A stretch of 64,000 bases of DNA from Peribacillus alkalitolerans (GTDB lineage Bacteria > Bacillota > Bacilli > Bacillales > DSM-1321). Below, piece after piece: positions 47,073 through 55,674 of the stretch; the first letter of the stretch is position 1, and each line of letters begins with the position of its first letter. The stretch is taken from the NCBI RefSeq assembly GCF_010882125.1, contig NZ_JAAGVZ010000004.1:1-64000 (forward strand). The letters are read 5' to 3'. Both the position numbers and the translations under genes were made by a program. The notes under the pieces were generated by a model. The model ran no database searches and had not been told where the DNA came from. It was given only the letters and a program-made list of their open reading frames with translations.

Positions 47073-47107
47073 AAAAAAGACATCCCGAATCAGCCAATTC
47101 AGGATGC
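47073..47107 (-). terminator. ycgT terminator
   Basis: On the minus strand GCATCC-GAAT pairs with ATTC-GGATGT (one mismatch) and is followed by TTTTTT, just past the reductase stop. Confidence 0.75.
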
Positions 47108-47114
47108 CTTATTG

Positions 47115-48170
47115 TTATCGAACCAATTGTTTAACCAATTCTCTATTACGTTCTTTAAAAACCTCATTATGAGATGAGACCATCGCAATTTCACTTGCAT
47201 CAGGTTGAATAAATTGTTTTGCTTTATTAACGGCATTTGCTGCATCTTGGAAAGTTCCGGCGATCAAGTTCAATTTGCCATCGTGTTTTAGAATATCCCC
47301 TGCTGCGTAGAGTCCTGGGATTGAGGACTCACTATTTACATTACCAGCAATATAAAAATTATCCAAAATTTCAAGGTTCAATTTACTGTTGGCTAATAAA
47401 CTCGCATCTTGTTCATATCCATGATTGATAATCACTTCATCAACTGACAAATATTCAATCTTATTAGTTTCATTATTTGTCAATTCTACTATATCAATAT
47501 ACTCATTATTCATACCTGCGATTAATTTAGTAATAGAAGTATTAAACATACAAACTGCAGAACTATTCATTAGTTGCTTCACTTGTGCTTCGTGACCTGA
47601 TAGGGCATCTTTTCTATACGTTAGGTAAACCTGTTTGGCAATGGGTACTAACTCATTTGCCCAATCGATAGCAGTATTACCTCCACCTGAAATGATCACT
47701 GTTTTATCTTTGAAATGTTTAATTGATTTTACTGTGTAATTTAAATTAGACACTTCAAACCGCTCAGCACCTTCTATGTTCAACTTTTGAGGGTTTAAAA
47801 TGCCACTACCCACAGCTACAATTACTGTTTTAGAAAAGTGATGTTGACCTGATGCTGTTTTAAGTATAAAAATTTTGTCCTCATTACGTTCTATCGATTC
47901 TACTTTTTCATTTAACACTACTTCAGGATTAAAGGTTAATCCCTGTTCTACTAATTGCTCAATTAACTTTGCTCCTGGGAGAGGTGCATGACCCCCTACG
48001 TCCCAAATCATTTTCTCAGGATAAACATGAATTTTCCCGCCTAATTTTGGTTGATACTCAATAATTTTCGTTTTCATTTCCCTAAGTCCACTATAAAAAG
48101 CAGAGTAAAGTCCTGCTGGCCCTCCTCCAATTATTGTCACATCGTAAATATCAGGCATAGTCAAAATCAC
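47115..48170 (-). CDS. ycgT: YcgT/YumC-type ferredoxin-NADP reductase (TrxR-like)
   Basis: A 351-residue flavoprotein. The FAD motif IIGGGPAGLYSAFYSGLRE is at the N-terminus, the NADPH motif ISGGGNTAIDWANEL in the middle, and GLYAAGDI and GTFQDAANAVNKA near the end. It lacks the redox CxxC of thioredoxin reductase, which marks the TrxR-like ferredoxin/flavodoxin reductase group. A strong Fur box sits upstream; Fur-regulated relatives (YcgT, staphylococcal IruO) feed electrons to heme or siderophore reduction. The GTG at 48170 is very close to GGAG, so the ATG of MPDIYDVT four codons later could be the start. Confidence 0.85.
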   Translation of the reverse strand: MILTMPDIYDVTIIGGGPAGLYSAFYSGLREMKTKIIEYQPKLGGKIHVYPEKMIWDVGGHAPLPGAKLIEQLVEQGLTFNPEVVLNEKVESIERNEDKIFILKTASGQHHFSKTVIVAVGSGILNPQKLNIEGAERFEVSNLNYTVKSIKHFKDKTVIISGGGNTAIDWANELVPIAKQVYLTYRKDALSGHEAQVKQLMNSSAVCMFNTSITKLIAGMNNEYIDIVELTNNETNKIEYLSVDEVIINHGYEQDASLLANSKLNLEILDNFYIAGNVNSESSIPGLYAAGDILKHDGKLNLIAGTFQDAANAVNKAKQFIQPDASEIAMVSSHNEVFKERNRELVKQLVR

Positions 48171-48187
48171 TCGCTCCTCATTTAAAT

Positions 48188-48206
48188 AATATTGATTATC
48201 ATTATC
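48188..48206 (-). promoter_or_regulatory. Fur box upstream of ycgT
   Basis: On the minus strand GATAATGATAATCAATATT agrees with the 19-bp Fur consensus at 17 positions. It lies about 20 bases before the reductase start. Confidence 0.85.
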
Positions 48207-48372
48207 ATTTAATTAAAATATATTACTAAATCTCTAGTTTTACAACCATTAATACAAAAGGGAATTTAATGGCCTTTCTTATTACCCATGTTATTATTCT
48301 TAGTTATAAATTTTTCAGAATCTGTCAAGACTCTTTAAAGAATATTTATAGATTAAAGAAAGAGGAGAAAAA

Positions 48373-49107
48373 ATGAAAAAATTTAGTATTCTATTATTCG
48401 TATTCTTACTAATGATGGTTGGTTGTACACAAACAAAAGAAGATGTAGTTCCAACAAGTAAAGCGGTAGAAATGATCGATGTAACCATTCAAACTCCCAC
48501 TACCGTACAAACAAATGAAAAGGTTAAGATCGAGGCACTAGTTACATTCGCCAATAAAAATGTAAACGACGCTAGTGAAGTTCTTTTCGAAATATGGAAG
48601 TCAGGTCAAGATAAGCGCCAGATGCTAGATGGTAGACCTCTCGGTAAAGGCATTTATTCTTCGGAAACAATTTTTAAAGAGGATGGAAAATATTTCATTG
48701 TCGCTCATGTTACTGCAAGAAATATGCATGCAATGCCAAAGAAAGAAGTTGTTGCAACCTCAGTTGATAAAAATACCCAATCCAATGCAACTCATACGCA
48801 TCAACATGAGCACAGCAGCCAAGTATCCATTGACTTCCAACCTACTACTGCAATTAAAGCCAATAAAGATGTAACGCTTTCTGCAAAAGTGCTAAATGAG
48901 GGACAACCTCTTGAAGGTGCAACTGTTACTTTTGAAATTTTGAAAAAAGATCAAAAGAAACCTTTCTTCATTGATGCAGTAGAGGGTTCGGATGGAAGGT
49001 ATAAGGTGAATAACTTATTCCCTACTCCAGGAACCTATAAGGTAAAAGTCCATGTCAAGAAAAATCATATTCATGAACATCAACAAGATTCGATAGAAGT
49101 GAATTAA
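48373..49107 (+). CDS. Lipoprotein with two YtkA/FixH-like domains and His-rich linker
   Basis: A 244-residue lipoprotein: the signal peptide ends in lipobox MMVGC. It has two related beta-sandwich YtkA-like domains (about residues 35-130 and 148-244), each with the pattern VTFANKN..EVLFEIW or GATVTFEILKK and GKYFIVAHV or GTYKVKVHV. A histidine-rich linker (ATHTHQHEHSS) joins them, and another cluster, HIHEHQQD, is at the end. These suggest metal binding at the cell surface. AGAGGAG precedes the ATG. It lies between a Fur-regulated reductase and a siderophore transporter, but has no clear Fur box of its own. Confidence 0.8.
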   Translation: MKKFSILLFVFLLMMVGCTQTKEDVVPTSKAVEMIDVTIQTPTTVQTNEKVKIEALVTFANKNVNDASEVLFEIWKSGQDKRQMLDGRPLGKGIYSSETIFKEDGKYFIVAHVTARNMHAMPKKEVVATSVDKNTQSNATHTHQHEHSSQVSIDFQPTTAIKANKDVTLSAKVLNEGQPLEGATVTFEILKKDQKKPFFIDAVEGSDGRYKVNNLFPTPGTYKVKVHVKKNHIHEHQQDSIEVN

Positions 49108-49123
49108 ACTGCCAAAATGAAAT

Positions 49124-49193
49124 TGAGGGTGACTCATTTGGGTCTGATTCTACACCGTTAACTGTGGATCAAACTCTTAGAGACACCCTCTTT
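49124..49193 (+). terminator. Terminator-like hairpin after the YtkA lipoprotein
   Basis: GAGGGTG pairs with CACCCTC across a long loop that itself folds, and TTTATTT follows. Confidence 0.5.
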
Positions 49194-49300
49194 ATTTACG
49201 AAGGGGGTTATAAGTCATTTATACAATATCAAGAAGGTTATTCTTAATTCTTCAGATAAAATATTGATTAGTAAATCTACAGTTTAACGATTATTTGATT

Positions 49301-50305
49301 CTACTTTCTCGCCAATAAATACATAAAATAAGGTGCCCCAATGACAGTTACCACAATTCCAGCCGGTATACCACTTGGGTCTAATAAGACTCTTCCGATT
49401 GTATCCGCCACAAGAAGCAAGATGGCACCAATAATGGCTGCTAAAGGCAAGAATCCTTGATGACGGGGACCTACTAGACTTCTAGCGATATGTGGAGCCA
49501 TTAGCCCTACAAATCCAATTCCACCACTAACCGATACAGAGGCTGAAGCGAGAGCAACTGCAATAATGATCAGAATTCTTCTTTCTTTCTCAACATGAAC
49601 GCCAACCCCTATGGCGACGTTCTCATGTAAATTCAATGTATTCAGGACGTTAGATTTGATAAAAACGAGAGGCAGTAAGATAAGGATCCATGGAAGTAAG
49701 GCCAAGACAAACGTCCAGTTATCTCCCCATATTTTCCCTGCCGTCCAACTTGCAATAAATGCATATTGCTCTTGGTCAAAATGGCTTGCGAGTGTTAAGG
49801 TTGCCCCGTACATAGCTGCTGCCATTCCGACACCCACTAACACTAGTCTTGTAGGATCTGCTCCCTCACCTTTTTTATAAGCCATAAGGTAGATAAAGGC
49901 TGCAGTAATTAATCCTCCAATTAAAGCAAATAAGGGTAAAACGTATAAGAAATTATTAGCATTTCCAAAAAATAAAACATAGAAAACAACCATAAGACCT
50001 GAACCTGCATTTATTCCTAGAATCCCTGGATCAGAAAGAGGGTTCCTCGTGACGCTCTGGAGTATAGCTCCTGAAATAGCTAAGCCCATTCCAGCCAATA
50101 TGGAAATAACGATTCTTGGAAGTCGAAAATCAAATAATATTAAATTTTCCTTAGCTGTCCCCTGCCCTATTATTGTGTGCCAAAGTTGCGCTGGTGAAAG
50201 CGAAACATATCCCGTTCCAACGCTTATGACAAAAGAAAATATTAATAGAGCGAAGGCTACGATCAACGTTAGACGTACTTTTTTTTGTTGCTTGGAATTA
50301 ATCAT
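49301..50305 (-). CDS. Siderophore ABC transporter permease (FecCD family)
   Basis: A 334-residue permease with about nine helices and FecCD signatures: RLPRIVISILAGMGLAISGA, NPLSDPGILGINAGSGL and GFVGLMAPHIARSLVGP. It pairs with the upstream permease to import ferric siderophores. The start is the ATG at 50305, supported by GGGAGG; it lies one base after the upstream stop, and the longer frame is unsupported. It is the last gene of the binding protein-permease-permease operon. Confidence 0.9.
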   Translation of the reverse strand: MINSKQQKKVRLTLIVAFALLIFSFVISVGTGYVSLSPAQLWHTIIGQGTAKENLILFDFRLPRIVISILAGMGLAISGAILQSVTRNPLSDPGILGINAGSGLMVVFYVLFFGNANNFLYVLPLFALIGGLITAAFIYLMAYKKGEGADPTRLVLVGVGMAAAMYGATLTLASHFDQEQYAFIASWTAGKIWGDNWTFVLALLPWILILLPLVFIKSNVLNTLNLHENVAIGVGVHVEKERRILIIIAVALASASVSVSGGIGFVGLMAPHIARSLVGPRHQGFLPLAAIIGAILLLVADTIGRVLLDPSGIPAGIVVTVIGAPYFMYLLARK

Positions 50306-50306
50306 G

Positions 50307-51338
50307 CTATTTTCTTCCTCCCTTTCTAGCAAGATACAGGAAGAAAGGTACACCAATTAAGGAAATAATGGCTCCCATCGGTGTTTCAAAAGGAGGGTTA
50401 ATCATCCTAGCTGTTGTATCAGCTAGGACCATCAATACACTTCCAAACATTGCTGAACATGGGATAATCCAACGGTAATCTGTTCCAACCAGAAATCGGA
50501 CAATATGTGGCAACATCAAACCGACAAAGGCAATCGAACCAACTAAAGAAACGGCTGTCCCTGCAAGCAACAGAACGACTATCATTAGTATTGTTTTAGT
50601 TAAGGCTGTACGCTGTCCTAATCCTTTTGCCATTTCCTCACCAAAGCTTAAGATGGTTAATCCCTTTGAAAATATAATTGCTACTAAAACTCCCCCTATA
50701 ACTACAGGGGTGATGAGCTTCAGTTGTTGCCAGTTTGTTCCAGACACACCACCAGCCGTCCAAAATGCTAGGTCTTGTGAAAGTTTGAAGTAAAGTGCAA
50801 CTCCTTCTCCTAATGAGGCTAATAATGCTGAAACGGCAGCTCCAGCCAAAGTTATCCGGAGAGGAGTCATTCCATTTCTACTTAACGATCCTAATCCAAA
50901 TACCATCCCTGCCCCGATTCCAGCACCAATAAAAGATATAATCATGACGGTTAAATAGGTAGGACTTGCATGAAAAGCAAAAACACATGCAAGAGCCAGA
51001 CTTGCTCCGGCATTTAAACCGAGCAAACCTGGATCGGCAAGAGGATTTCTTGTCATGCCTTGCATGATGGCACCACTAACAGCAAAGGCTGCTCCAACTA
51101 GAGCAGCACCCAACTCCCTAGGAAGCCGGATACTGCGAATAATTTGATCTGCTGAGTTACTAGAGTCATAGTTAAATATCGATCTCCAGACAGTAAGAAA
51201 ATCAATGTTGGCGGCACCTACTGAAATGGCAAGAACGATACTTCCTATAAGAAGAACAAACCCTAATGTTAATATTGATGTCCCCACTGCCGGCCTTGAA
51301 TAGATTTCATTTTCTTGTCCCTGTTTGGTTTTGAACAT
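50307..51338 (-). CDS. Siderophore ABC transporter permease (FecCD family)
   Basis: A 343-residue permease, homologous to its downstream neighbour, with RLPRELGAALVGAAFAVSGA, NPLADPGLLGLNAGASL and AFVGLMLPHIVRFLVG. The N-terminal 15 residues are hydrophilic and then helices begin. It is 12 bases downstream of the binding-protein gene and forms the heterodimeric channel with the other permease, in the manner of FhuB/FhuG. Confidence 0.9.
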   Translation of the reverse strand: MFKTKQGQENEIYSRPAVGTSILTLGFVLLIGSIVLAISVGAANIDFLTVWRSIFNYDSSNSADQIIRSIRLPRELGAALVGAAFAVSGAIMQGMTRNPLADPGLLGLNAGASLALACVFAFHASPTYLTVMIISFIGAGIGAGMVFGLGSLSRNGMTPLRITLAGAAVSALLASLGEGVALYFKLSQDLAFWTAGGVSGTNWQQLKLITPVVIGGVLVAIIFSKGLTILSFGEEMAKGLGQRTALTKTILMIVVLLLAGTAVSLVGSIAFVGLMLPHIVRFLVGTDYRWIIPCSAMFGSVLMVLADTTARMINPPFETPMGAIISLIGVPFFLYLARKGGRK

Positions 51339-51350
51339 GGGCTAAGTCCT

Positions 51351-52292
51351 TTACTTCCCTTTAGTTAGGTTTTCTACAATGAAATCAAGCTCTTTTTCAA
51401 GTGAAATTGGATCATTGAAATAGAATGAAGCTGAGTCAAATTGAATCACTTGATTTTTTTGAACAGCAGGTATGCCTTTCCACACATCTGTTTCCATAAA
51501 TGAGTTATTGGCAGCATTTCCTCCACCGTCACCTACAAAGATGTAATCCCCAGCGTATTGTGGAATGACTTCAGCAGAAATAGCTTTCCAACCTGTAGCA
51601 AATACATCTTGCTCTAATTTCTCAGGTGCCTTTAAGCCAAGCGCTTGATAAATGACCTCTGTCCCACGTCCCCAGTTGTTACCATATACATACAAATCCT
51701 TACCGAATGATTCAAATACCATAAAAGTCTTATCTTCACCAATTGCTTCTTTTACCTTCTTGCTTGCAGCGTCAGATTTCTCTTTCCATTCTTCTACCCA
51801 TTGCTTAGCTTCTTCTTCTTTACCAACGATTTTACCAATTTCAATATGTTGATCTAGATAGTTATATTTTTCATATGTTAATGCGATTGTAGGAGCGATT
51901 TCTTCGTACTTTTTAATATTTTTATCAGTTGAATACGTAACAATCAAATCAGGATTCAGAGAGATTAGCTTCTCTAATGAATCTTCTGTAACAACCTCAA
52001 CATCATCAAGCTTGCCTTCATAGAACTTGTTTCCTTTAGGCCACTCATTAACTGCGATTGGCGTAATCCCCAATTCAAGCAAGTTCCCTGCATATGTAGC
52101 ACCTAGCATTGCAATTCTCTTCGGATTCGCTGGGATTTCAACATCTCCATTTTCACCTTTATATATACGTGTTTTTGGTTCAGAATCAGCAGTTGAACTT
52201 TTATCTTTAGTTGTTTCTGTTGACTGACCACAAGCAGCCAATAATCCAACTAACAGTATGGCAATAAACCCTAGCAAAATATTTTTTTTCAT
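51351..52292 (-). CDS. Ferric siderophore-binding lipoprotein (FhuD/YxeB type)
   Basis: A 313-residue lipoprotein: signal MKKNILLGFIAILLVG with lipobox LLAAC, then a class III binding-protein fold. Typical stretches are NPKRIAMLGATYAGNLLELG, SLNPDLIVTYS and DYIFVGDGGG. Such proteins deliver iron-loaded siderophores, often hydroxamates, to FecCD permeases. I chose the third ATG (52292), nine bases after GGAG. A Fur box overlaps the region just upstream, so iron limitation should induce it. Confidence 0.9.
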   Translation of the reverse strand: MKKNILLGFIAILLVGLLAACGQSTETTKDKSSTADSEPKTRIYKGENGDVEIPANPKRIAMLGATYAGNLLELGITPIAVNEWPKGNKFYEGKLDDVEVVTEDSLEKLISLNPDLIVTYSTDKNIKKYEEIAPTIALTYEKYNYLDQHIEIGKIVGKEEEAKQWVEEWKEKSDAASKKVKEAIGEDKTFMVFESFGKDLYVYGNNWGRGTEVIYQALGLKAPEKLEQDVFATGWKAISAEVIPQYAGDYIFVGDGGGNAANNSFMETDVWKGIPAVQKNQVIQFDSASFYFNDPISLEKELDFIVENLTKGK

Positions 52293-52314
52293 TGTATTCA
52301 TCTCCATTTTTATC

Positions 52315-52333
52315 GATAATAAAAATCATTCTC
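52315..52333 (-). promoter_or_regulatory. Fur box upstream of the siderophore-binding protein gene
   Basis: On the minus strand GAGAATGATTTTTATTATC agrees with the 19-bp Fur consensus at 15 positions and lies 22 bases before the start codon. Confidence 0.75.
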
Positions 52334-52343
52334 AATTACTCTC

Positions 52344-52366
52344 AAAAAAAAACCGCAATTAGCGGA
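52344..52366 (-). terminator. Terminator of the siderophore ATPase gene
   Basis: On the minus strand CCGC-TAATT-GCGG is followed by nine T residues, immediately after the ATPase stop. Confidence 0.85.
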
Positions 52367-53179
52367 CTAAGCCAAACCTTCAACTACATGATATCTTTTA
52401 ATTAAATCATAGGAGAGACAAACTGGCTTTCTCGTCCTTGGGTCAATTCCAATCTCTGCATCTATATTGAAAACGCTTCGTAAGACTTGAGGGGTCATAA
52501 TTTCCTCTGCCTTGCCTTTTTTGATGATCTCCCCATCTTTCATGGCAATGATATGGTGAGCAAAGCGTGCAGCTTGATTCAAATCATGAAGCACCATTAC
52601 AATGGTACGGTTCTCTGCAACATTTAAATGATGCAGTAATTCTAAGACTTCTAATTGGTGTGAAAGGTCTAGATAAGTTGTAGGCTCATCTAAAAGAATA
52701 ATGTCCGTTTCCTGAGCTAAGGCCATAGCTATCCATACCCGCTGTCTTTGTCCTCCTGATAGGGCATCGACTGCACGATCCTTAAAAGGTGCAATCCCCG
52801 TTACTTCTAGAGCCCATTCAATGACTTCCTTATCCTCGTCTTTTAACTTTCCAAGTCCTTTTTGATAAGGAAACCTTCCGTATGAAACCAACTCTGCTAC
52901 CGTTAAACCCTCAGGAGCATCAGGAGATTGAGGTAGTATCGCCAATTTCTGTGCAATTTTCTTGGTGGATTCTTTAAATATCTCTTTCCCATCAAGATAA
53001 ACCGAACCTGATTTAGCATTCAAAATCCGTGACATCGTTTTAAGGACCGTTGATTTTCCACACCCATTTGGACCAATAATCGTAGTGATTTTGCCATCTG
53101 GTATTTCAATATTCAAATTCTTTACAATGTCAATTTCACCATAACCAATTCTCAAATTCTCCGTAAAAAGTCTGGCCAT
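52367..53179 (-). CDS. Siderophore ABC transporter ATP-binding protein (FhuC type)
   Basis: A 270-residue ATPase with Walker A GPNGCGKST, signature LSGGQRQRVWIAMAL, Walker B IILLDEPTTYLD and H-loop MVLHD. FecE/FhuC-type features include SYGRFPYQKG and the terminal VKN-like DLIKRYHVVEG. It energises the two FecCD permeases encoded downstream. It has its own terminator and its own Fur box, so it forms a separate Fur-controlled transcript. GGAGG precedes the ATG. Confidence 0.92.
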   Translation of the reverse strand: MARLFTENLRIGYGEIDIVKNLNIEIPDGKITTIIGPNGCGKSTVLKTMSRILNAKSGSVYLDGKEIFKESTKKIAQKLAILPQSPDAPEGLTVAELVSYGRFPYQKGLGKLKDEDKEVIEWALEVTGIAPFKDRAVDALSGGQRQRVWIAMALAQETDIILLDEPTTYLDLSHQLEVLELLHHLNVAENRTIVMVLHDLNQAARFAHHIIAMKDGEIIKKGKAEEIMTPQVLRSVFNIDAEIGIDPRTRKPVCLSYDLIKRYHVVEGLA

Positions 53180-53233
53180 ATTATCCCTCCTATTCTTTGA
53201 AATTTAAATATATAGTCTTATATATTTCTCAAT

Positions 53234-53252
53234 GAAAATGATTATCAGTGTC
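53234..53252 (-). promoter_or_regulatory. Fur box upstream of the siderophore ATPase gene
   Basis: On the minus strand GACACTGATAATCATTTTC agrees with the Fur consensus at 16 of 19 positions, about 55 bases before the start codon. Confidence 0.8.
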
Positions 53253-53637
53253 ATTTAGATTTTATTTAATGTAAGTAATTGTGTCAATGGTTATTTAAAA
53301 AAATATTAAAAAGGGATCTAACATCAAATAAGTGTCAGATCCTACGTCCCAGTATTATTTTTTCAGTTCAAAAGGATAGGTATATTAATTTCTTTACGAA
53401 TTATTTTTTCATATGCAAACCAAACTAAGTGGAAAAGCATGTGGCATAAGGATTTTACTCTCAGTGAATGTCATGAAAATGATACCGGGTAAGCCATTTC
53501 AATAATTAACAGAAACCAAAACTAAAGCAACTATGCTAGTCCTTACTAATTAAATTATTAAATATTTTAAATTTTTAAATAATACTGTATATAAATTTTC
53601 CTGAAAAATCCATTATCTATTTCCAATATATAAATAC
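53253..53637. other. AT-rich gap between iron and riboflavin regions
   Basis: I see no gene. One hairpin (GGATCT/AGATCC, 53314-53342) stands out; on the minus strand it is followed by CTTTTTAA and looks like an orphan terminator. The rest is AT-rich with no recognisable signal. Confidence 0.5.
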
Positions 53638-53666
53638 TTTACATTTATTAAATCTGCACCCATAAT
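53638..53666 (+). promoter_or_regulatory. Promoter of the riboflavin operon
   Basis: TTTACA (53638-53643), a 17-bp spacer and CATAAT (53661-53666) lie about 25 bases before the FMN aptamer. Confidence 0.65.
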
Positions 53667-53688
53667 AAGAACAAACTTTATATTGTGT

Positions 53689-53833
53689 TATCCTTCGGGG
53701 TCGGGTGAAAGTCCCAACCGGCGGTGATGTATTTCTCAGAAAAATACTAAGCCCGTGAGCTTCATATTTTCATATGTTTGCTGATCTAGTTAGAATCTAG
53801 AGCCGACAGTATAGTCTGGATGGGAGAAGGATG
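53689..53833 (+). ncRNA. FMN riboswitch aptamer (RFN element)
   Basis: The conserved RFN blocks appear in order: TCCTTCGGGGTCGGGTG, then CCCAACCGGCGGTGAT, AAGCCCGTGAGC, the variable hairpin (TCTAGTTAGAATCTAGA), AGCCGACAGTATAGTCTGGA and TGGGAGAAGGAT, which closes P1 with ATCCTTC. The aptamer binds FMN and, in Bacillus, causes premature termination of the rib message. The expression platform is the segment to 54031, ending in a strong terminator. Confidence 0.97.
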
Positions 53834-53993
53834 AAAAGCATTGTATCAAAAAATGATAGAAGCTATCTCTAGGGATAGTCTGCCCTTTTTCTGATACATG
53901 ACACACTTTTTTATTCTGAAACACAGGATATCTCCATAAAAAATGGACTATGCCTATGTTTATTTGTGTTGCTTTTCTATCAAACTACCAAAC

Positions 53994-54031
53994 AGTCCCT
54001 TAGGAATATTATTTTCTAAGGGACTTTTTTC
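53994..54031 (+). terminator. Riboswitch-controlled terminator before ribE
   Basis: AGTCCCTTAG pairs perfectly with CTAAGGGACT (53994-54003 and 54016-54025) and is followed by TTTTTT. It lies 160 bases after the aptamer, with several competing hairpins between, for instance GTATCA (about 53843) with TGATAC (about 53893), which could form the alternative fold. Confidence 0.85.
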
Positions 54032-54058
54032 ATTTTATTTGAAAGGAAGTTTGAGAAC

Positions 54059-54163
54059 ATGAAAAATGTTTTGTCTCTTAAGGTCAATTTTTTTGAACAA
54101 ATCCGGGATGATAACCGTATTGTCATAAGAAATGAGGTGGTCCCATGTTCACTGGGATCATAG
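54059..54163 (+). CDS. Short ORF overlapping the ribE start
   Basis: A 34-codon ORF starts with ATG nine bases after AAAGGAAG and overlaps the first 19 bases of ribE. Its peptide (MKNVLSLKVNFFEQIRDDNR and onward) matches no riboflavin enzyme that I know. It may be a coupling leader peptide or chance. It occupies the place where ribD normally begins. Confidence 0.3.
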   Translation: MKNVLSLKVNFFEQIRDDNRIVIRNEVVPCSLGS

Positions 54164-54786
54164 AGGAAGTTGGAACGATTAAGAGTATCGCTTCAAAGGG
54201 TAAGAGCTTAGTCTTGACGATTGGAGCAAGTCAAATACTTGAAGATGTAGCACTAGGAGATAGCATAGCCGTAAATGGAGTTTGTCTTACGGTAACGAAA
54301 TACACGAAAGACATTTTTACTGCAGACGTTATGCCTGAAACATTTAATGCTACCAATCTAAGATTTTTAAAAAATGGTTCAATTGCCAATCTTGAGAGAG
54401 CCATGATGGCCAATAACCGTTTCGGGGGTCACTTCGTCTCAGGTCATGTGGATGGCTTAGGAGAAATTATCCGTATTATTCAAAATGAAAATGCACAGCT
54501 ATACCAAATAAAGATTCCACTTGCGGGCTGCAAATATTGTTACGTAAAAGGAAGCATCACGATTGATGGAACGAGTTTAACAATATTTGATGTACAGAAC
54601 GATATAATTACAGTCTCCCTTATTCCACATACACGAGCCAATACGGTTATAGGCAGTAAACATATTGGTAACAAAGTCAATGTGGAATTTGATTTATTAG
54701 GAAAGCATGTGGAACGACTACTTAGTTTTAAGGGAACTGACCATAAAATATCATCACAATTTTTAGCCGATAACGGATTTCTTTAA
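54145..54786 (+). CDS. ribE: Riboflavin synthase, alpha chain
   Basis: A 213-residue enzyme that dismutates two molecules of 6,7-dimethyl-8-ribityllumazine to riboflavin. Two lumazine-binding repeats are visible: [12 protein letters not shown] with [11 protein letters not shown] and [15 protein letters not shown] in the first, and [12 protein letters not shown] with [13 protein letters not shown] and [11 protein letters not shown] in the second. GAGGTGG precedes the ATG. It is the first full gene of the rib operon here; in B. subtilis ribD comes before it. Confidence 0.95.
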   Translation: MFTGIIEEVGTIKSIASKGKSLVLTIGASQILEDVALGDSIAVNGVCLTVTKYTKDIFTADVMPETFNATNLRFLKNGSIANLERAMMANNRFGGHFVSGHVDGLGEIIRIIQNENAQLYQIKIPLAGCKYCYVKGSITIDGTSLTIFDVQNDIITVSLIPHTRANTVIGSKHIGNKVNVEFDLLGKHVERLLSFKGTDHKISSQFLADNGFL

Positions 54787-54799
54787 GGGGGTACGTCCT

Positions 54800-55429
54800 A
54801 TGTTTTCAAGAATTGAAGATGCTTTGCAAGATTTAGTCCAAGGAAAAATAATAATTATTTGCGATGATGAAGATCGTGAAAATGAAGGTGACTTTTTCGT
54901 TTTAGGAGAGCATGCAACACCAGATAATATAAACTTCATGGCAACCTGGGGACGTGGTTTAATATGTGTACCTGTTTCAGAGAAGCTTGCTAAAAAGTTA
55001 GACTTACCTCTCATGGTTACAAATAATACAGATAAACATGGAACTGCCTTTACAGTAAGTATAGATCATCAAGATTCAACGACTGGGATTTCCGCTTACG
55101 AGCGTTCCCACACCATTCTTGAAATGATGAGTCCTAATAGTAATGGCTCCCATTTCCGTAGACCAGGACATATTTTTCCTTTGATTGCGAAGGATGGTGG
55201 AGTGCTTCAAAGAGCTGGACATACAGAAGCAGCCCTTGATTTCGCACGGCTAACGAATAGTGAAGAAATCGGTGTGATTTGTGAAATTATGAATGAGGAT
55301 GGAACGATGGCACGAGTCCCCGATTTAGTCGAAATTGCCAATCACCATCAGATAAAGATGGTAACGATTCAAGATTTAATTGCATACCGTCAAAGCTTGA
55401 AACAAGAAAAGATAATGAAAACTATTTAA
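54800..55429 (+). CDS. ribB: 3,4-Dihydroxy-2-butanone-4-phosphate synthase (RibB only)
   Basis: A 209-residue DHBP synthase that converts ribulose 5-phosphate to the four-carbon precursor of riboflavin. Active-site motifs are [31 protein letters not shown] and [20 protein letters not shown]. In B. subtilis the protein is a RibBA fusion, but here it stops right after the RibB domain ([12 protein letters not shown] plus 12 residues), with no GTP cyclohydrolase II. AAGGGGG precedes the ATG, 13 bases after ribE. Confidence 0.93.
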   Translation: MFSRIEDALQDLVQGKIIIICDDEDRENEGDFFVLGEHATPDNINFMATWGRGLICVPVSEKLAKKLDLPLMVTNNTDKHGTAFTVSIDHQDSTTGISAYERSHTILEMMSPNSNGSHFRRPGHIFPLIAKDGGVLQRAGHTEAALDFARLTNSEEIGVICEIMNEDGTMARVPDLVEIANHHQIKMVTIQDLIAYRQSLKQEKIMKTI

Positions 55430-55627
55430 AAACTAGGCTGTGTTAAAGTCCATCGTTGATTTTAAGCTATATGTTGATTGAAGTGGAAGACGCTTGACTC
55501 CTGGGGGATTAGCGTTACAGGCGAGACCCACAGGAGCGCTAGCGACGAGGAGGCTCGGCGAACGCCCCCTGGAAAGCAAGCGTCTGGAACGGAAATCAAC
55601 TGGCAAGTTTAACAGAGCCAAAAACTA
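55428..55627. mobile_element. MITE-like element with 8-bp target duplication
   Basis: A 184-bp non-coding element (55436-55619) lies between ribB and ribH. Its ends are inverted repeats GGCTGTGTTAAA and TTTAACAGAGCC with one mismatch. Inside are further inverted pairs GTTGATT/AATCAAC and GACGCTTG/CAAGCGTC, so the whole element can fold as a long hairpin. It is flanked directly on both sides by AAAAACTA (55428-55435 and 55620-55627), an 8-bp target duplication. Its GC-rich interior (CAGGCGAGACCCACAGGAGC, GAGGAGGCTCGGCG) resembles a repeat family common in Bacillaceae genomes. Confidence 0.85.
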
Positions 55628-55674
55628 AAAAAGCAAAACTAAATCATTTACTACAATTTTAGGGGGAAATCATC

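Noticed and set aside
54059-54163. Short ORF before ribE as a ribD remnant
   Set aside because: Its peptide shows none of the deaminase or reductase motifs of RibD, so I only list it as a short ORF.
55433-55621. Minus-strand 62-codon ORF within the MITE
   Set aside because: It lies wholly inside the non-coding repeat, has no ribosome binding site and reads through the inverted repeats.
55428-55627. MITE insertion as the cause of the missing RibA domain
   Set aside because: The target duplication starts inside the ribB stop codon, so ribB already ended there before the insertion.
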